From Saccharopolyspora hordei (lineage in GTDB: Bacteria; Actinomycetota; Actinomycetes; Mycobacteriales; Pseudonocardiaceae), in assembly GCF_013410345.1 (NCBI RefSeq), contig NZ_JACCFJ010000001.1:3261001-3325000 (forward strand): 64,000 bases of DNA. Direction: 5' to 3'. The number at the start of each line of letters is the position of its first letter. Position 1 is the stretch's first letter. Below, in pieces: positions 25,206 through 32,252 of the stretch. The notes beneath the pieces were generated by a model. The model searched no databases and had not been told where the DNA came from. It was given only the letters and a program-made list of their open reading frames with translations. Both the position numbers and the translations under genes were made by a program.

Positions 25206-25217
25206 GTCGTATACGTT
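25206..25217 (+). promoter_or_regulatory. GntR-type site in the divergent region before E1-alpha
   Basis: GTCGTATACGTT matches the palindrome ATCGTATACGAT at 10 of 12 positions. It lies 181 bases before the E1-alpha start in the 445-base gene-free region shared with the MHS transporter. Confidence 0.45.
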
Positions 25218-25287
25218 CTCCGCTTCCCTCGCTGCCTGCCCGCTGGTCGCCGCCGACCGCGTCGAACGCGTGAGCCCCGCCGTCCGA

Positions 25288-25304
25288 CTGGTCAGGTTGA
25301 CCAG
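25288..25304 (+). promoter_or_regulatory. Perfect palindrome CTGGTCA-N3-TGACCAG
   Basis: A 7-bp perfect inverted repeat with a 3-base spacer, 94 bases before the E1-alpha start. TTGACC within it (25297-25302) could be a -35 box. The GGTC/GACC halves recall FadR-like operators, so this could be a second control site for the dehydrogenase genes. Confidence 0.45.
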
Positions 25305-25339
25305 TGGATGCCGTGTTCGGTCGATCAGATCGAGCAGAG

Positions 25340-25388
25340 TGAACAGTGCCGAGGGTGAGTGTTGCACAGCGGGGTGGTGGCTGTTCAC
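25340..25388 (+). repeat. Spaced inverted repeat GTGAACAG/CTGTTCAC
   Basis: Two exact 8-base arms (25340-25347 and 25381-25388) separated by 33 bases, ending ten bases before the E1-alpha ATG. They could be two half-sites of a looping regulator or a stem in the leader RNA. Confidence 0.35.
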
Positions 25389-25397
25389 GCTTCGGGC

Positions 25398-26369
25398 ATG
25401 GACACTGCTGATCTCCGCGCGTTGCACCGGCTGATGGTGGTGGCGCGGCGCCTCGACGAGGAGGCCATCGCGATGCAGCGGCAGGGCGCCCTGCCCGGCT
25501 ACGCGCCGGCGAAGGGCCAGGAGGCCGCTCAGGTGGGCAGTGCCGCCGCCCTGGACCTGAGCCGGGACTTCGCCTTCCCCGGCTACCGCGACCTGGGGGC
25601 GGCGGTCGCGATGGGCGTCGACCTCGTCGGCTACATGGCCTCGCACCACAACGTCTGGCACGGCGGGCTCTACGACGCGAAGGCCTCGCGGCTGGCCCCG
25701 TTCAACGCCGTCGTCGCCGGCCCGGTGACGCACGCCGTCGGCTGGGCGCTGGGCGCGAAGCTGGACGACACCGGCGGTGCCGCCATCACGTACTTCGGTG
25801 ACGGCGCCAGTTCGGAGGGCGACGTGCACGAGGCGATGAACTTCGCCGGGGTGTACCGGCTGCCGGTGGTGTTCTTCTGCCAGAACAACGGCTGGGCGAT
25901 CTCGGTGCCCACCCGCGAGCAGGTGGCCGGTGGGTCGGTCGCCGCCCGCGCCGCGGGCTACGGCATCGAGGGGCACCGGGTCGACGGCAACGACGTGCTC
26001 GCCGTGTTCGAGGCGACCCGGGCCGCGCTGGACCGGGCGCGCGACGGCGGTGGGCCGACGGTGATCGAGGCGATGACCTACCGGATGGGCCCGCACTCCA
26101 CGTCGGACGATCCCGGGCGCTACCGGACGCTGGCGGAGGAGCAGGAGTGGAGCGAGCGCGACCCGCTCGCGGTGGCCGCGCGGCAGCTCTCCGCCGAGGA
26201 CGTCGCGGCGGCCGAGGAGCACGCCGCCGCCGTGGTGCGCGAGGTCCGGGAGGGCCTGCTCGCGCTCGAGGCGCGGCCGGTCGAGGAGCTGTTCTCGTTC
26301 ACCTACCGCGAGCCCACGAAGGCACTGCTGGAGCAGCAGCGGGTCTGGGAGGAGTCGCTCGATGCCTGA
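25398..26369 (+). CDS. Thiamine-diphosphate-dependent dehydrogenase E1 component, alpha subunit (acetoin dehydrogenase-like)
   Basis: A 323-residue E1-alpha subunit of a 2-oxoacid or acetoin dehydrogenase complex. The thiamine-diphosphate motif starts at GDG (residues 134-136) and ends at QNN (162-164); the phosphorylation-loop region HSTSDDPGRYR follows. Length and partners fit AcoA. It overlaps the beta-subunit gene by eight bases. ATG 25398 has no clear ribosome site; the frame is open 13 codons further up. The four genes 25398-28314 encode E1-alpha, E1-beta, a lipoyl protein and an alpha/beta hydrolase; E3 must come from elsewhere in the genome. Confidence 0.88.
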   Translation: MDTADLRALHRLMVVARRLDEEAIAMQRQGALPGYAPAKGQEAAQVGSAAALDLSRDFAFPGYRDLGAAVAMGVDLVGYMASHHNVWHGGLYDAKASRLAPFNAVVAGPVTHAVGWALGAKLDDTGGAAITYFGDGASSEGDVHEAMNFAGVYRLPVVFFCQNNGWAISVPTREQVAGGSVAARAAGYGIEGHRVDGNDVLAVFEATRAALDRARDGGGPTVIEAMTYRMGPHSTSDDPGRYRTLAEEQEWSERDPLAVAARQLSAEDVAAAEEHAAAVVREVREGLLALEARPVEELFSFTYREPTKALLEQQRVWEESLDA

Positions 26370-27351
26370 GCTGTCGTTGCAGCAGGCCCTCAACCTGGCG
26401 TTGCAGCACGCGTGCGAGGACGACGACCGCGTGCTGGTGTTCGGCCAGGACGTCGGCACGCTCGGCGGGGTGTTCCGGGTGACCGACGGCCTGCGGGAGA
26501 AGTTCGGCGAGCGCCGCGTGTTCGACACGCCGCTGGCCGAGTCGGCGATCATGGGCACCGCGGTCGGCCTGGCCATGCACGGCTGGCGACCGGTGCCGGA
26601 GATCCAGTTCGACGGGTTCAGCTACCCGGCGGTCGACCAGATCGTCAACCAGGTGGCGCGCATGCACTTCCGCAGCCGGGGCGCGCTGCCCATGCCGATC
26701 ACCCTGCGGCTGCCCAGCTTCGGCGGCATCCGCGCGCCGGAGCACCACGGGGAGAGCCTGGAGGCGCTGTTCGCGCACGTGCCGGGCCTGAAGGTGGTGT
26801 CGCCGTCCACGCCGTCGGAGGGCTACCACCTGCTGCGGCAGGCGATCGCCGACCCCGACCCGGTGATCTTCATGGAACCCAAGTCCCGGTACTGGCACCG
26901 GGAGTCCTTCGACCCCACCGAGCCGGTCCCGGCCGTGCCGCCGGGCACCAGCCGGGTCGCGCGCGAGGGCGAGCACGCCACGCTCATCGCGTGGGGTGCG
27001 ATGGTGTCCCGCTGCCTCCAGGTCGCCGAGCTCGCCGCCGAGGACGGGGTGGAGCTGGAGGTCGTCGACCTGCGGTGGCTCAAGCCGATCGACGTCGACG
27101 GCCTGGCCGCCTCGGTGGCGAAGACCCGCCGCGCGGTGGTGGTCCACGAGGCCCCGCTGACCGCCGGGCTCGGCGCCGAGGTGTCCGCCCTGGTCACCGA
27201 GCGCTGCTTCGCCGACCTGCGCGCGCCGGTGCAGCGGGTCACCGGCTTCGACGTGCCGTACCCGTCGGGGGCGCTGGAGGACGAGTACCTGCCCAGCGTC
27301 GACCGCATCCTGCTCGCCATCCAGACCACTTTGGAGTACCGCCGTGGCTGA
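26362..27351 (+). CDS. Thiamine-diphosphate-dependent dehydrogenase E1 component, beta subunit
   Basis: A 329-residue transketolase-like beta subunit that completes the thiamine-diphosphate site of the E1 heterotetramer. Typical stretches are VFGQDVGTLGGVFRVTDGL, FDTPLAESAIMGTAVGLA, the FDGFSYPAVDQIVNQ helix and the C-terminal DLRWLKPID. It starts inside the alpha-subunit gene and overlaps the lipoyl-protein gene by eight bases, a sign of fixed stoichiometry. Pyruvate, acetoin or a branched oxoacid are possible substrates; the E2 arrangement downstream favours an acetoin-type role. Confidence 0.9.
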   Translation: MPELSLQQALNLALQHACEDDDRVLVFGQDVGTLGGVFRVTDGLREKFGERRVFDTPLAESAIMGTAVGLAMHGWRPVPEIQFDGFSYPAVDQIVNQVARMHFRSRGALPMPITLRLPSFGGIRAPEHHGESLEALFAHVPGLKVVSPSTPSEGYHLLRQAIADPDPVIFMEPKSRYWHRESFDPTEPVPAVPPGTSRVAREGEHATLIAWGAMVSRCLQVAELAAEDGVELEVVDLRWLKPIDVDGLAASVAKTRRAVVVHEAPLTAGLGAEVSALVTERCFADLRAPVQRVTGFDVPYPSGALEDEYLPSVDRILLAIQTTLEYRRG

Positions 27352-27667
27352 CGTGACGTTCCCGCTGCCCGATCTCGGTGAGGGCTTGATCAGTGCCCGC
27401 GTGCTGGAGTGGCTGGTCGCCGAGGGCGACTGGGTGGAGCGCGGCGCGCCGCTGGTCGAGCTGGAGACGACGAAGTCCGCTGTGGAGGTCCCCTCGCCGC
27501 AGTCCGGCCGGGTCGCGCGCCTGCACGTGGGCGAGGACGAGGAGCTGAAGGTGGGGGAGCCGCTGGTGACCTTCACCGTCGCCGACGACCAGGCCGGCAT
27601 CGTCGGTGCGGTTCCCCAGGAGCGCAAGCCGCAGCGGCGCGTCCGCCTGTCCCTGCCGGAGGACTGA
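27344..27667 (+). CDS. Stand-alone lipoyl-domain protein (E2-like)
   Basis: A 107-residue protein that is little more than one lipoyl domain: FPLPDLGEG at residues 6-14 and the lipoylation lysine K44 in ETTKSAVEV. The peripheral-subunit-binding domain and acyltransferase core of a usual E2 are absent, and the last 20 residues are basic and probably flexible. It would carry the acyl group from E1. The next gene supplies an alpha/beta hydrolase fold; in acetoin dehydrogenase AcoC proteins these two parts are found in one polypeptide, so the pair looks like a split AcoC. GTG 27344 overlaps the E1-beta stop. Confidence 0.88.
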   Translation: MADVTFPLPDLGEGLISARVLEWLVAEGDWVERGAPLVELETTKSAVEVPSPQSGRVARLHVGEDEELKVGEPLVTFTVADDQAGIVGAVPQERKPQRRVRLSLPED

Positions 27668-27669
27668 CC

Positions 27670-28314
27670 GTGTTCGCCACCGCCGAGGACGGCACGAAGA
27701 TCTGGTACGACACCGCGCCGGGACCCGCTCCGGTGCTGCTGCTCCACGGCTTCGCCTCGGACAGCGAGAGCACCTGGGTGCGCACCGGCTGGGTGCGCGC
27801 GCTCGCCGACCGCGGGCACGTCCTGGTCGACCTGCGCGGGCACGGGCAGAGCGACCGTCCCGCGTCCGGCTACGCGCCCGAGTCGCTGGCGCGCGACGTC
27901 CTGGCCGTGCTGGACGCGGCCGGGGTGTCCACTGTGGATGCTGTGACCTACTCGATGGGCGGGCTGGTCGGCTGGGAGCTGGCGCGGCTGGCTCCCGGCC
28001 GCGTCCGGCGGCTCGCCCTCGGCGGCATCGGCGGCCGCGCCGTGGAGCGCGACGGGATGCGCCGGGTGGCCGAGGCGCTGTCCGCACCCGGGCTGGAGGC
28101 GTGCGTCGAGGAGGTGGCGGGCCACCGGCTCGACGGGCCGGCGCCCGTCCCGGTGCTCTTCGCCGCCGGGGAGCAGGACGAGGTCGCCGCGGACGCGCCG
28201 GAGTTCGCCGCCGGGCTCGACGCCCCGTTCGTCTCGCTCGGGCGGCGCACCCACGTCAACGCCGTGTCGAGCCGTCGGTTCAAGGAGGCCGCGCTCGGGT
28301 TCTTCGGCAGCTGA
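27670..28314 (+). CDS. Alpha/beta hydrolase-fold protein, probable second half of a split E2
   Basis: A 214-residue alpha/beta hydrolase. The nucleophile elbow is TYSMGG, with Ser intact but Thr in place of the first Gly of GxSxG. The acid is probably the Asp of AGEQDEV and the base the His of RRTHVN; LLHGFASDS forms the oxyanion strand. It starts three bases after the lipoyl gene. Together the two match the domain order of AcoC-type acetoin dehydrogenase E2 proteins, where the hydrolase fold replaces the usual acyltransferase. A free-standing esterase cannot be excluded. Confidence 0.8.
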   Translation: MFATAEDGTKIWYDTAPGPAPVLLLHGFASDSESTWVRTGWVRALADRGHVLVDLRGHGQSDRPASGYAPESLARDVLAVLDAAGVSTVDAVTYSMGGLVGWELARLAPGRVRRLALGGIGGRAVERDGMRRVAEALSAPGLEACVEEVAGHRLDGPAPVPVLFAAGEQDEVAADAPEFAAGLDAPFVSLGRRTHVNAVSSRRFKEAALGFFGS

Positions 28315-28328
28315 CGTGCGTCGAGCTT

Positions 28329-28360
28329 GACGGTGGCGGTGTGTGGGGGCCGCCACCGTC
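28329..28360 (+). terminator. Hairpin terminator after the dehydrogenase genes
   Basis: A perfect 11-bp stem GACGGTGGCGG/CCGCCACCGTC with a 10-base loop, 15 bases after the hydrolase stop. Confidence 0.7.
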
Positions 28361-28424
28361 TCCCATGTCCGCCGGGGGCGATGGTGCCGGGCACACCGGG
28401 AGGACGCGCGCCGCGCCGACTGGT

Positions 28425-28501
28425 TATCGTGGGTGTCGGTGGTGGGGCTCACCGGTCCGCTCAGCGGCGAACCGCGGCACGGTGCCGCCAACAGTCCCTG
28501 C
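28425..28501 (+). promoter_or_regulatory. Leader of the fluoride-exporter operon with a possible diverged fluoride (crcB) riboswitch
   Basis: TATCGT (28425-28430) can serve as a -10 box, putting the transcript start near 28437. From there the RNA begins GGTGGTGGGGCTCACC (28438-28453), close to the crcB-motif opening GGnGAUGGnGUUCnCC. AACCGC follows at 28470, then a GCGGCA/TGCCGC hairpin, then AGTCCC (28493-28498), which can pair with the GGGGCT loop as the required pseudoknot. Several highly conserved aptamer bases are changed and a small extra hairpin is inserted, so function is uncertain. Confidence 0.3.
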
Positions 28502-28540
28502 TCGACCTGACCGATGTCGGGCTGCAGTGGGGAGACCTGT

Positions 28541-29005
28541 GTGAACACCGAGCCTGCCAAGATCGACCAGCGTGTCGCTCCGCAGCGGAGCGAGCGGGTC
28601 CGCAGTCAAGCGCCTGTCCTCGCCGCCATCTCGATCGGCGGCGGGCTCGGCGCGCTGGCCCGCTACGGGATCGCCCAGCTCGCCCCGAGCGTGCCCGGCC
28701 ACTTCCCGTGGGGCACCTTCTGGACCAACGTCCTCGGCTGCTTCCTCATCGGGATCCTCATGGTGCTCATCACCGAGGTCTGGTCGGCCCACCGCCTGCT
28801 GCGCCCCTTCCTCGGCGTCGGCTTCCTCGGCGGCTTCACCACGTTCTCCACCTACGCCGTGGAGACCCACGCCTTGCTGCGACCCGGCTCGGTCGGCACT
28901 GCCTTCGGCTACCTCGCCGGGACGATGGTGGGCGCCCTCGTCGCCGTGGTCCTCGGCGTCTGGCTCACCCGCTGGGTCACGAGGCGCAGGGGAGGTGCGC
29001 GGTGA
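28541..29005 (+). CDS. crcB: Fluoride exporter CrcB/FluC, subunit 1
   Basis: A 154-residue, four-helix fluoride channel subunit. The first helix has [12 protein letters not shown], the second NVLGCFLIG and the third [12 protein letters not shown], the pore phenylalanine and sodium-site region of Fluc channels. Actinobacterial Fluc channels are often heterodimers made from two adjacent genes, as here. It has a longer polar N-terminal tail than usual (about 30 residues). GTG 28541 follows GGGGAGA. The stop overlaps the DUF190 gene as GTGA. Confidence 0.92.
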   Translation: MNTEPAKIDQRVAPQRSERVRSQAPVLAAISIGGGLGALARYGIAQLAPSVPGHFPWGTFWTNVLGCFLIGILMVLITEVWSAHRLLRPFLGVGFLGGFTTFSTYAVETHALLRPGSVGTAFGYLAGTMVGALVAVVLGVWLTRWVTRRRGGAR

Positions 29006-29343
29006 AGCAGGAGGGTCCGGCGCTGCGCCTCTCGGTGTTCCTCGGCGAGGGCGACACCTGGCACCACGAGCCGCTGTACCACGAGATCGTCCGGCGGGCG
29101 CGTCGCGCGGGCCTCGCCGGGGCCACCGTGCTCCGCGGCTGCGAGGGCTACGGCTCCCACTCCACGGTGCACACCACGCGACTGCTCGGCCTCGCCGAGG
29201 ACCTGCCGGTGGTCGTGGTCATCATCGACGCCGAGGACCGCGTCCGCGCCTTCCTGCCCGAGCTCGACGAGCTCGTCACCGAGGGCACCGTGGTGCTCGA
29301 GGAGGTCCACGCCATCCGCTACACCAGGAGCCGCCAGCCGTGA
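29002..29343 (+). CDS. DUF190 family protein
   Basis: A 113-residue cytoplasmic protein of the DUF190 family, a PII-like ferredoxin fold. [30 protein letters not shown] and [10 protein letters not shown] are family signatures. It is wedged between the two crcB genes, with GTGA overlaps on both sides, so it is made together with the channel and probably modulates it; the mechanism is not known. The same gene order is common in other actinomycetes. Confidence 0.88.
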   Translation: MKQEGPALRLSVFLGEGDTWHHEPLYHEIVRRARRAGLAGATVLRGCEGYGSHSTVHTTRLLGLAEDLPVVVVIIDAEDRVRAFLPELDELVTEGTVVLEEVHAIRYTRSRQP

Positions 29344-29702
29344 CCGCCGTGCTCGTCGTCCTCGGCGCCATGATCGGTGCGCCGCTGCGCTACCTCACCG
29401 ACCGCGCTGTCCAGCGCCGCCACGACAGCGCGTTCCCCTGGGGCACCCTCACCGTCAACGTCGCCGGCTCCTTCGTGCTCGGCGCCCTCACCGGCGCCGC
29501 CCTCCCCGACCCGGTCGCGGCCCTGGGAGGCGTCGGCCTCTGCGGCGCGCTGACCACCTACAGCACCTTCAGCTACGAAACCCTCCGCCTCGTCGAAGAA
29601 CGCGCCTACGCCTACGCCGCCCTCAACGTCACGACCAGCGTCCTCGCCACCCTCGGCGCAGCCCTCCTCGGCCACACCACCACCAGCGCCCTGGTCGGGT
29701 GA
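29340..29702 (+). CDS. crcB: Fluoride exporter CrcB/FluC, subunit 2
   Basis: A 120-residue Fluc subunit, shorter than the first. It has [19 protein letters not shown] and [12 protein letters not shown], so the pore segment is conserved, with Tyr in place of the first Phe of FTTFST. It would pair with subunit 1 as an antiparallel dimer in the membrane to let fluoride out. The start overlaps the DUF190 stop. A short hairpin follows the gene immediately. Confidence 0.92.
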   Translation: MTAVLVVLGAMIGAPLRYLTDRAVQRRHDSAFPWGTLTVNVAGSFVLGALTGAALPDPVAALGGVGLCGALTTYSTFSYETLRLVEERAYAYAALNVTTSVLATLGAALLGHTTTSALVG

Positions 29703-29716
29703 CGCCCTCGGGGGCG
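29703..29716 (+). terminator. Short hairpin after the fluoride operon
   Basis: CGCCC-TCGG-GGGCG, a 5-bp stem on a tetraloop, directly after the stop codon. Confidence 0.4.
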
Positions 29717-30043
29717 AGGACCGGCGCTGGTGGGTGGTGACAGGCGCTGATCGACGAGCTCCAATACGACCCGGAGCTCTGGGCCTCAATGGGGACCGGC
29801 ACTGATGGCCGGTGACGGTGCACAAGATTTCCAGGTGTGCTGGCCTGCGGTTCCAAAGATCGTCGCGAGCGGATCCGGTTGGTGAACGCCCGCGCGGCTC
29901 GTTCTGATCTCACATCCACGTGATAGGCCGGTGACCTGCGGTTTCGGGGTGCGAGCGGGGTGTGCCCGAGGGGTGTCGTATCGGGGTGCTCGCGTCGCTC
30001 TTCCGCGGCTGCGGCTGCGGTGCCCGGGTTCCAGACTGGGAGC
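29717..30043. other. Gene-free stretch
   Basis: About 330 bases before the phosphoribosyltransferase. Base composition is less GC-biased than the neighbouring genes. I find no convincing gene, promoter or repeat. Confidence 0.45.
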
Positions 30044-30667
30044 ATGCCGTTCGGTGGTCGTAGGGACGCGGGGCAGCGGCTGGCTGAGCAGCTGCTGCAC
30101 CTGCGCGACGAAGCTCCGGTGGTGCTGGGCTTGCCGCGGGGTGGTGTTCCGGTCGCCTTCGAGGTGGCTCGGGCGCTGGACGCTCCGCTCGACGTCATCG
30201 TCGTCCGCAAGCTCAGCGTCCCGGCTCATCCGGAGCTGGGCATGGGCGCGATCGGCGAGGGTGATGTCCGGATCATCAACGACGAGGTGATGTGGCGGAC
30301 CGGTGTGCCACCCGCAGAACTGGAGCAGGCCGAAGCGCGCGCCCGTGCCGACCTGGACAGGCTGGCGCACCTGTTCCGCGGCGACCGCCCCCGGGCGAAC
30401 CTCCGGGGACGTACCGCGCTCATCGTCGACGACGCCTGCGCGACCGGCTCGACCGCAGCGGCCGCCTGCCGCGTCGCCCACGTCCAGGGCGCCACACACG
30501 TGGTCCTGGCCGTCCCCGTAGCCACACCCGGCGCGCTGCAGAGACTCCAGGAGTCAGTCGACGAACTGGTCACCCTCGAGACCGACGAAGACCTCCGAAC
30601 TGCCGCCGAGTGCTACGCGGAACCCGCCCCGGTCCCGGACACCGAAGTGATCGACCTCCTCAACTAG
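30044..30667 (+). CDS. Phosphoribosyltransferase-family protein
   Basis: A 207-residue type I phosphoribosyltransferase fold. PVVLGLPRGGVPVAFEVA forms the first strand-loop and ALIVDDACATGSTAAAA is the PRPP-binding loop, with Cys-Ala where many family members have Gly-Ile. Related proteins occur in mycobacterial dormancy regulons. The ATG at 30044 fits family starts (xFxxRRDAGxxLA), though GGGAG lies very close to it; the frame is open upstream. It stands alone, ended by a strong hairpin. The nucleobase acceptor, if any, is unknown. Confidence 0.85.
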   Translation: MPFGGRRDAGQRLAEQLLHLRDEAPVVLGLPRGGVPVAFEVARALDAPLDVIVVRKLSVPAHPELGMGAIGEGDVRIINDEVMWRTGVPPAELEQAEARARADLDRLAHLFRGDRPRANLRGRTALIVDDACATGSTAAAACRVAHVQGATHVVLAVPVATPGALQRLQESVDELVTLETDEDLRTAAECYAEPAPVPDTEVIDLLN

Positions 30668-30680
30668 GCCACACCACGCT

Positions 30681-30722
30681 CGTGAGTGCCAAGACCGGCT
30701 CCAGCCGGTTCACGCACTCACG
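30681..30722 (+). terminator. Nested hairpin terminator
   Basis: An outer 9-bp stem CGTGAGTGC/GCACTCACG encloses an inner 6-bp stem CCGGCT/AGCCGG, 14 bases after the phosphoribosyltransferase stop. Confidence 0.7.
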
Positions 30723-30770
30723 ACCCCCAGCCACAGGCGGAGCCGGGCAACAGCCGCTTCACCAGCTGCG

Positions 30771-30803
30771 CGCCCCACCAGCGCGTGGGGCGCTGGTGGG
30801 GCG
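30771..30803 (-). terminator. Hairpin terminator of the membrane-protein gene
   Basis: A perfect 13-bp stem CGCCCCACCAGCG/CGCTGGTGGGGCG with a 7-base loop, ten bases past the stop of the minus-strand gene. Confidence 0.75.
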
Positions 30804-30812
30804 GTGGTGGCG

Positions 30813-31367
30813 TCAGTGCTGGGTGCGGTTCAGGCGCAGGGCGGAGATGAGGAAGAACGTGCCGCCGAGGAGGGCGTAGGTGGCGAGGTTGCGGAGCGAG
30901 GCGTCCGGGGCGGTGGCCTGCAAGAAGAACGAGACACCGGCGACGGTGGAGATGGTGCCGCTGGCGATCATCGCCCACTGGCCGCCGAGGGTGCGTCGCC
31001 GGAGGAGGGCGACGACGAGCTGGACGAGGCCCGCCACGACGGCCCAGGTCCCCCAGACCCGCAGGACCGACGGGATGCCCGAGGTGATCGCGAAGGCCAG
31101 GCCCGCGGCGGCGAACGTGCTGATCGCGATGGTGGCGTAGAGGCCCGGAGCCGACCGGCCGGCCCCGGAGGAGCGGATGTCGACGACGGCGGCGGCCACG
31201 TCGAACAGCGGGTAGAGCACGAGCAGCGTGGCGCTCACCGGCCCGATGCGCGACGCCGTCAGGAACAGCCCGACGGCCCAGAGCAGCGCGAACCCGAAGC
31301 GCAGGAAGTAGAGCCGGCGCAGTGCTGGGGCGACGGTGGTGGCAGCAGGAGCAGTGGTCGTGGTCAT
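30813..31367 (-). CDS. Multi-pass membrane protein (DUF308-like)
   Basis: A 184-residue membrane protein with five or six hydrophobic helices and a short polar Thr/Ala-rich N-terminus. The spacing of helices resembles small HdeD/DUF308-like proteins, but no diagnostic motif is visible. It is divergent from a TetR gene with which it shares a 146-base promoter region holding two palindromic sites, so it is probably the target of that repressor, for example as an export or stress membrane protein. Confidence 0.75.
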   Translation of the reverse strand: MTTTTAPAATTVAPALRRLYFLRFGFALLWAVGLFLTASRIGPVSATLLVLYPLFDVAAAVVDIRSSGAGRSAPGLYATIAISTFAAAGLAFAITSGIPSVLRVWGTWAVVAGLVQLVVALLRRRTLGGQWAMIASGTISTVAGVSFFLQATAPDASLRNLATYALLGGTFFLISALRLNRTQH

Positions 31368-31429
31368 GGGATGTCCGTCTCAAGAGGTGTCGGACGCGGC
31401 GCGAGCGGTCCGCCGCGGCGATGGGGAGA

Positions 31430-31507
31430 AAGACCGTTCTCTCTTGCTCCTCCAGAGTGGCACGCCCCGGCTGAGCACGCAAGACCGATCGTTCTTTCTG
31501 CTATCGT
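31430..31507. promoter_or_regulatory. Divergent control region with TetR-type operators and leaderless promoter
   Basis: AAGACCGATCGTTCTT (31481-31496) is palindromic at 14 of 16 positions, and AAGACCGTTCT (31430-31440) repeats its ends with a shorter core. TATCGT (31502-31507) ends six bases before the TetR ATG and there is no ribosome site, so the TetR mRNA is probably leaderless. Binding at 31481 would block this promoter. Confidence 0.5.
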
Positions 31508-31513
31508 CGGACC

Positions 31514-32143
31514 ATGACCACCACGACGCGTCCCGCCCGTGACGACTCGAACGGACGGTCGGCGCAGCCGGTCACGTCCGCGGCGCGGGAGCGGTTGCTG
31601 GCCACGGCCAGCGGACTGTTCTACCGCGAAGGCATCCGGGCGGTCGGTGTGGAGCGGATCCTCGCCGAGGCCCCGGCGACGCGGGCGACGTTCTACCGGC
31701 ACTTCCCGTCGAAGGACGACCTCGTGGTCGCCTACCTGCGCGGTGTCGACGCCGGCATCCGCGCGCAGGTGCAGGCCGCCGTCGAGGCCGCGCCGTCCCC
31801 GGCCGACGCGATCCGCGCGATCGGGGACGCGGTCGCTGACGACCTGGCCTCGCCGGAGTTCCGCGGCTGCGCGTTCCTCAAGGCCGCCGCCGAGTACCCC
31901 GACCCGCAGGACCCGGTGCGCCAGGTGATCCTCGAACACCGGGCCTGGTACACGGACACCCTCACCGAGCTCTTCGCGGAGGTCTTCGGGGACTCACCGC
32001 GTCGCGGCAAGCCGGAGCACGCCGCGCGGCACTTCATGATGATGCGCGACGGTGCCATGAGCGGCGCCCACCTCGACGGCGTCGAGGACGTGGGCGAGGC
32101 GTTCCGCCGGGGCGTCGAGGGCCTGCTCACCATGCTGCACTGA
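31514..32143 (+). CDS. TetR-family transcriptional regulator
   Basis: A 209-residue TetR regulator. The helix-turn-helix runs from ARERLLATASGLFYREG to ATFYRHFPSKDDLVVAYL (residues about 24-75); the ligand domain has GCAFLKAAAEYPD, as in the group near AcrR/TetR_C_33-like proteins. It is divergent from the membrane-protein gene at 30813 and is expected to repress both through the sites at 31430 and 31481. The ligand is not predictable. Confidence 0.88.
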   Translation: MTTTTRPARDDSNGRSAQPVTSAARERLLATASGLFYREGIRAVGVERILAEAPATRATFYRHFPSKDDLVVAYLRGVDAGIRAQVQAAVEAAPSPADAIRAIGDAVADDLASPEFRGCAFLKAAAEYPDPQDPVRQVILEHRAWYTDTLTELFAEVFGDSPRRGKPEHAARHFMMMRDGAMSGAHLDGVEDVGEAFRRGVEGLLTMLH

Positions 32144-32252
32144 GATGCCTCGATCTGGCCGAGTGGGAACCGCCCGTGACCGGCGCTGGCGTCCGGACGA
32201 CCAGGTGCCGCGGGCCCGCTCGACCGTCCAGACAGGACGCTGAGGCGGCCGG

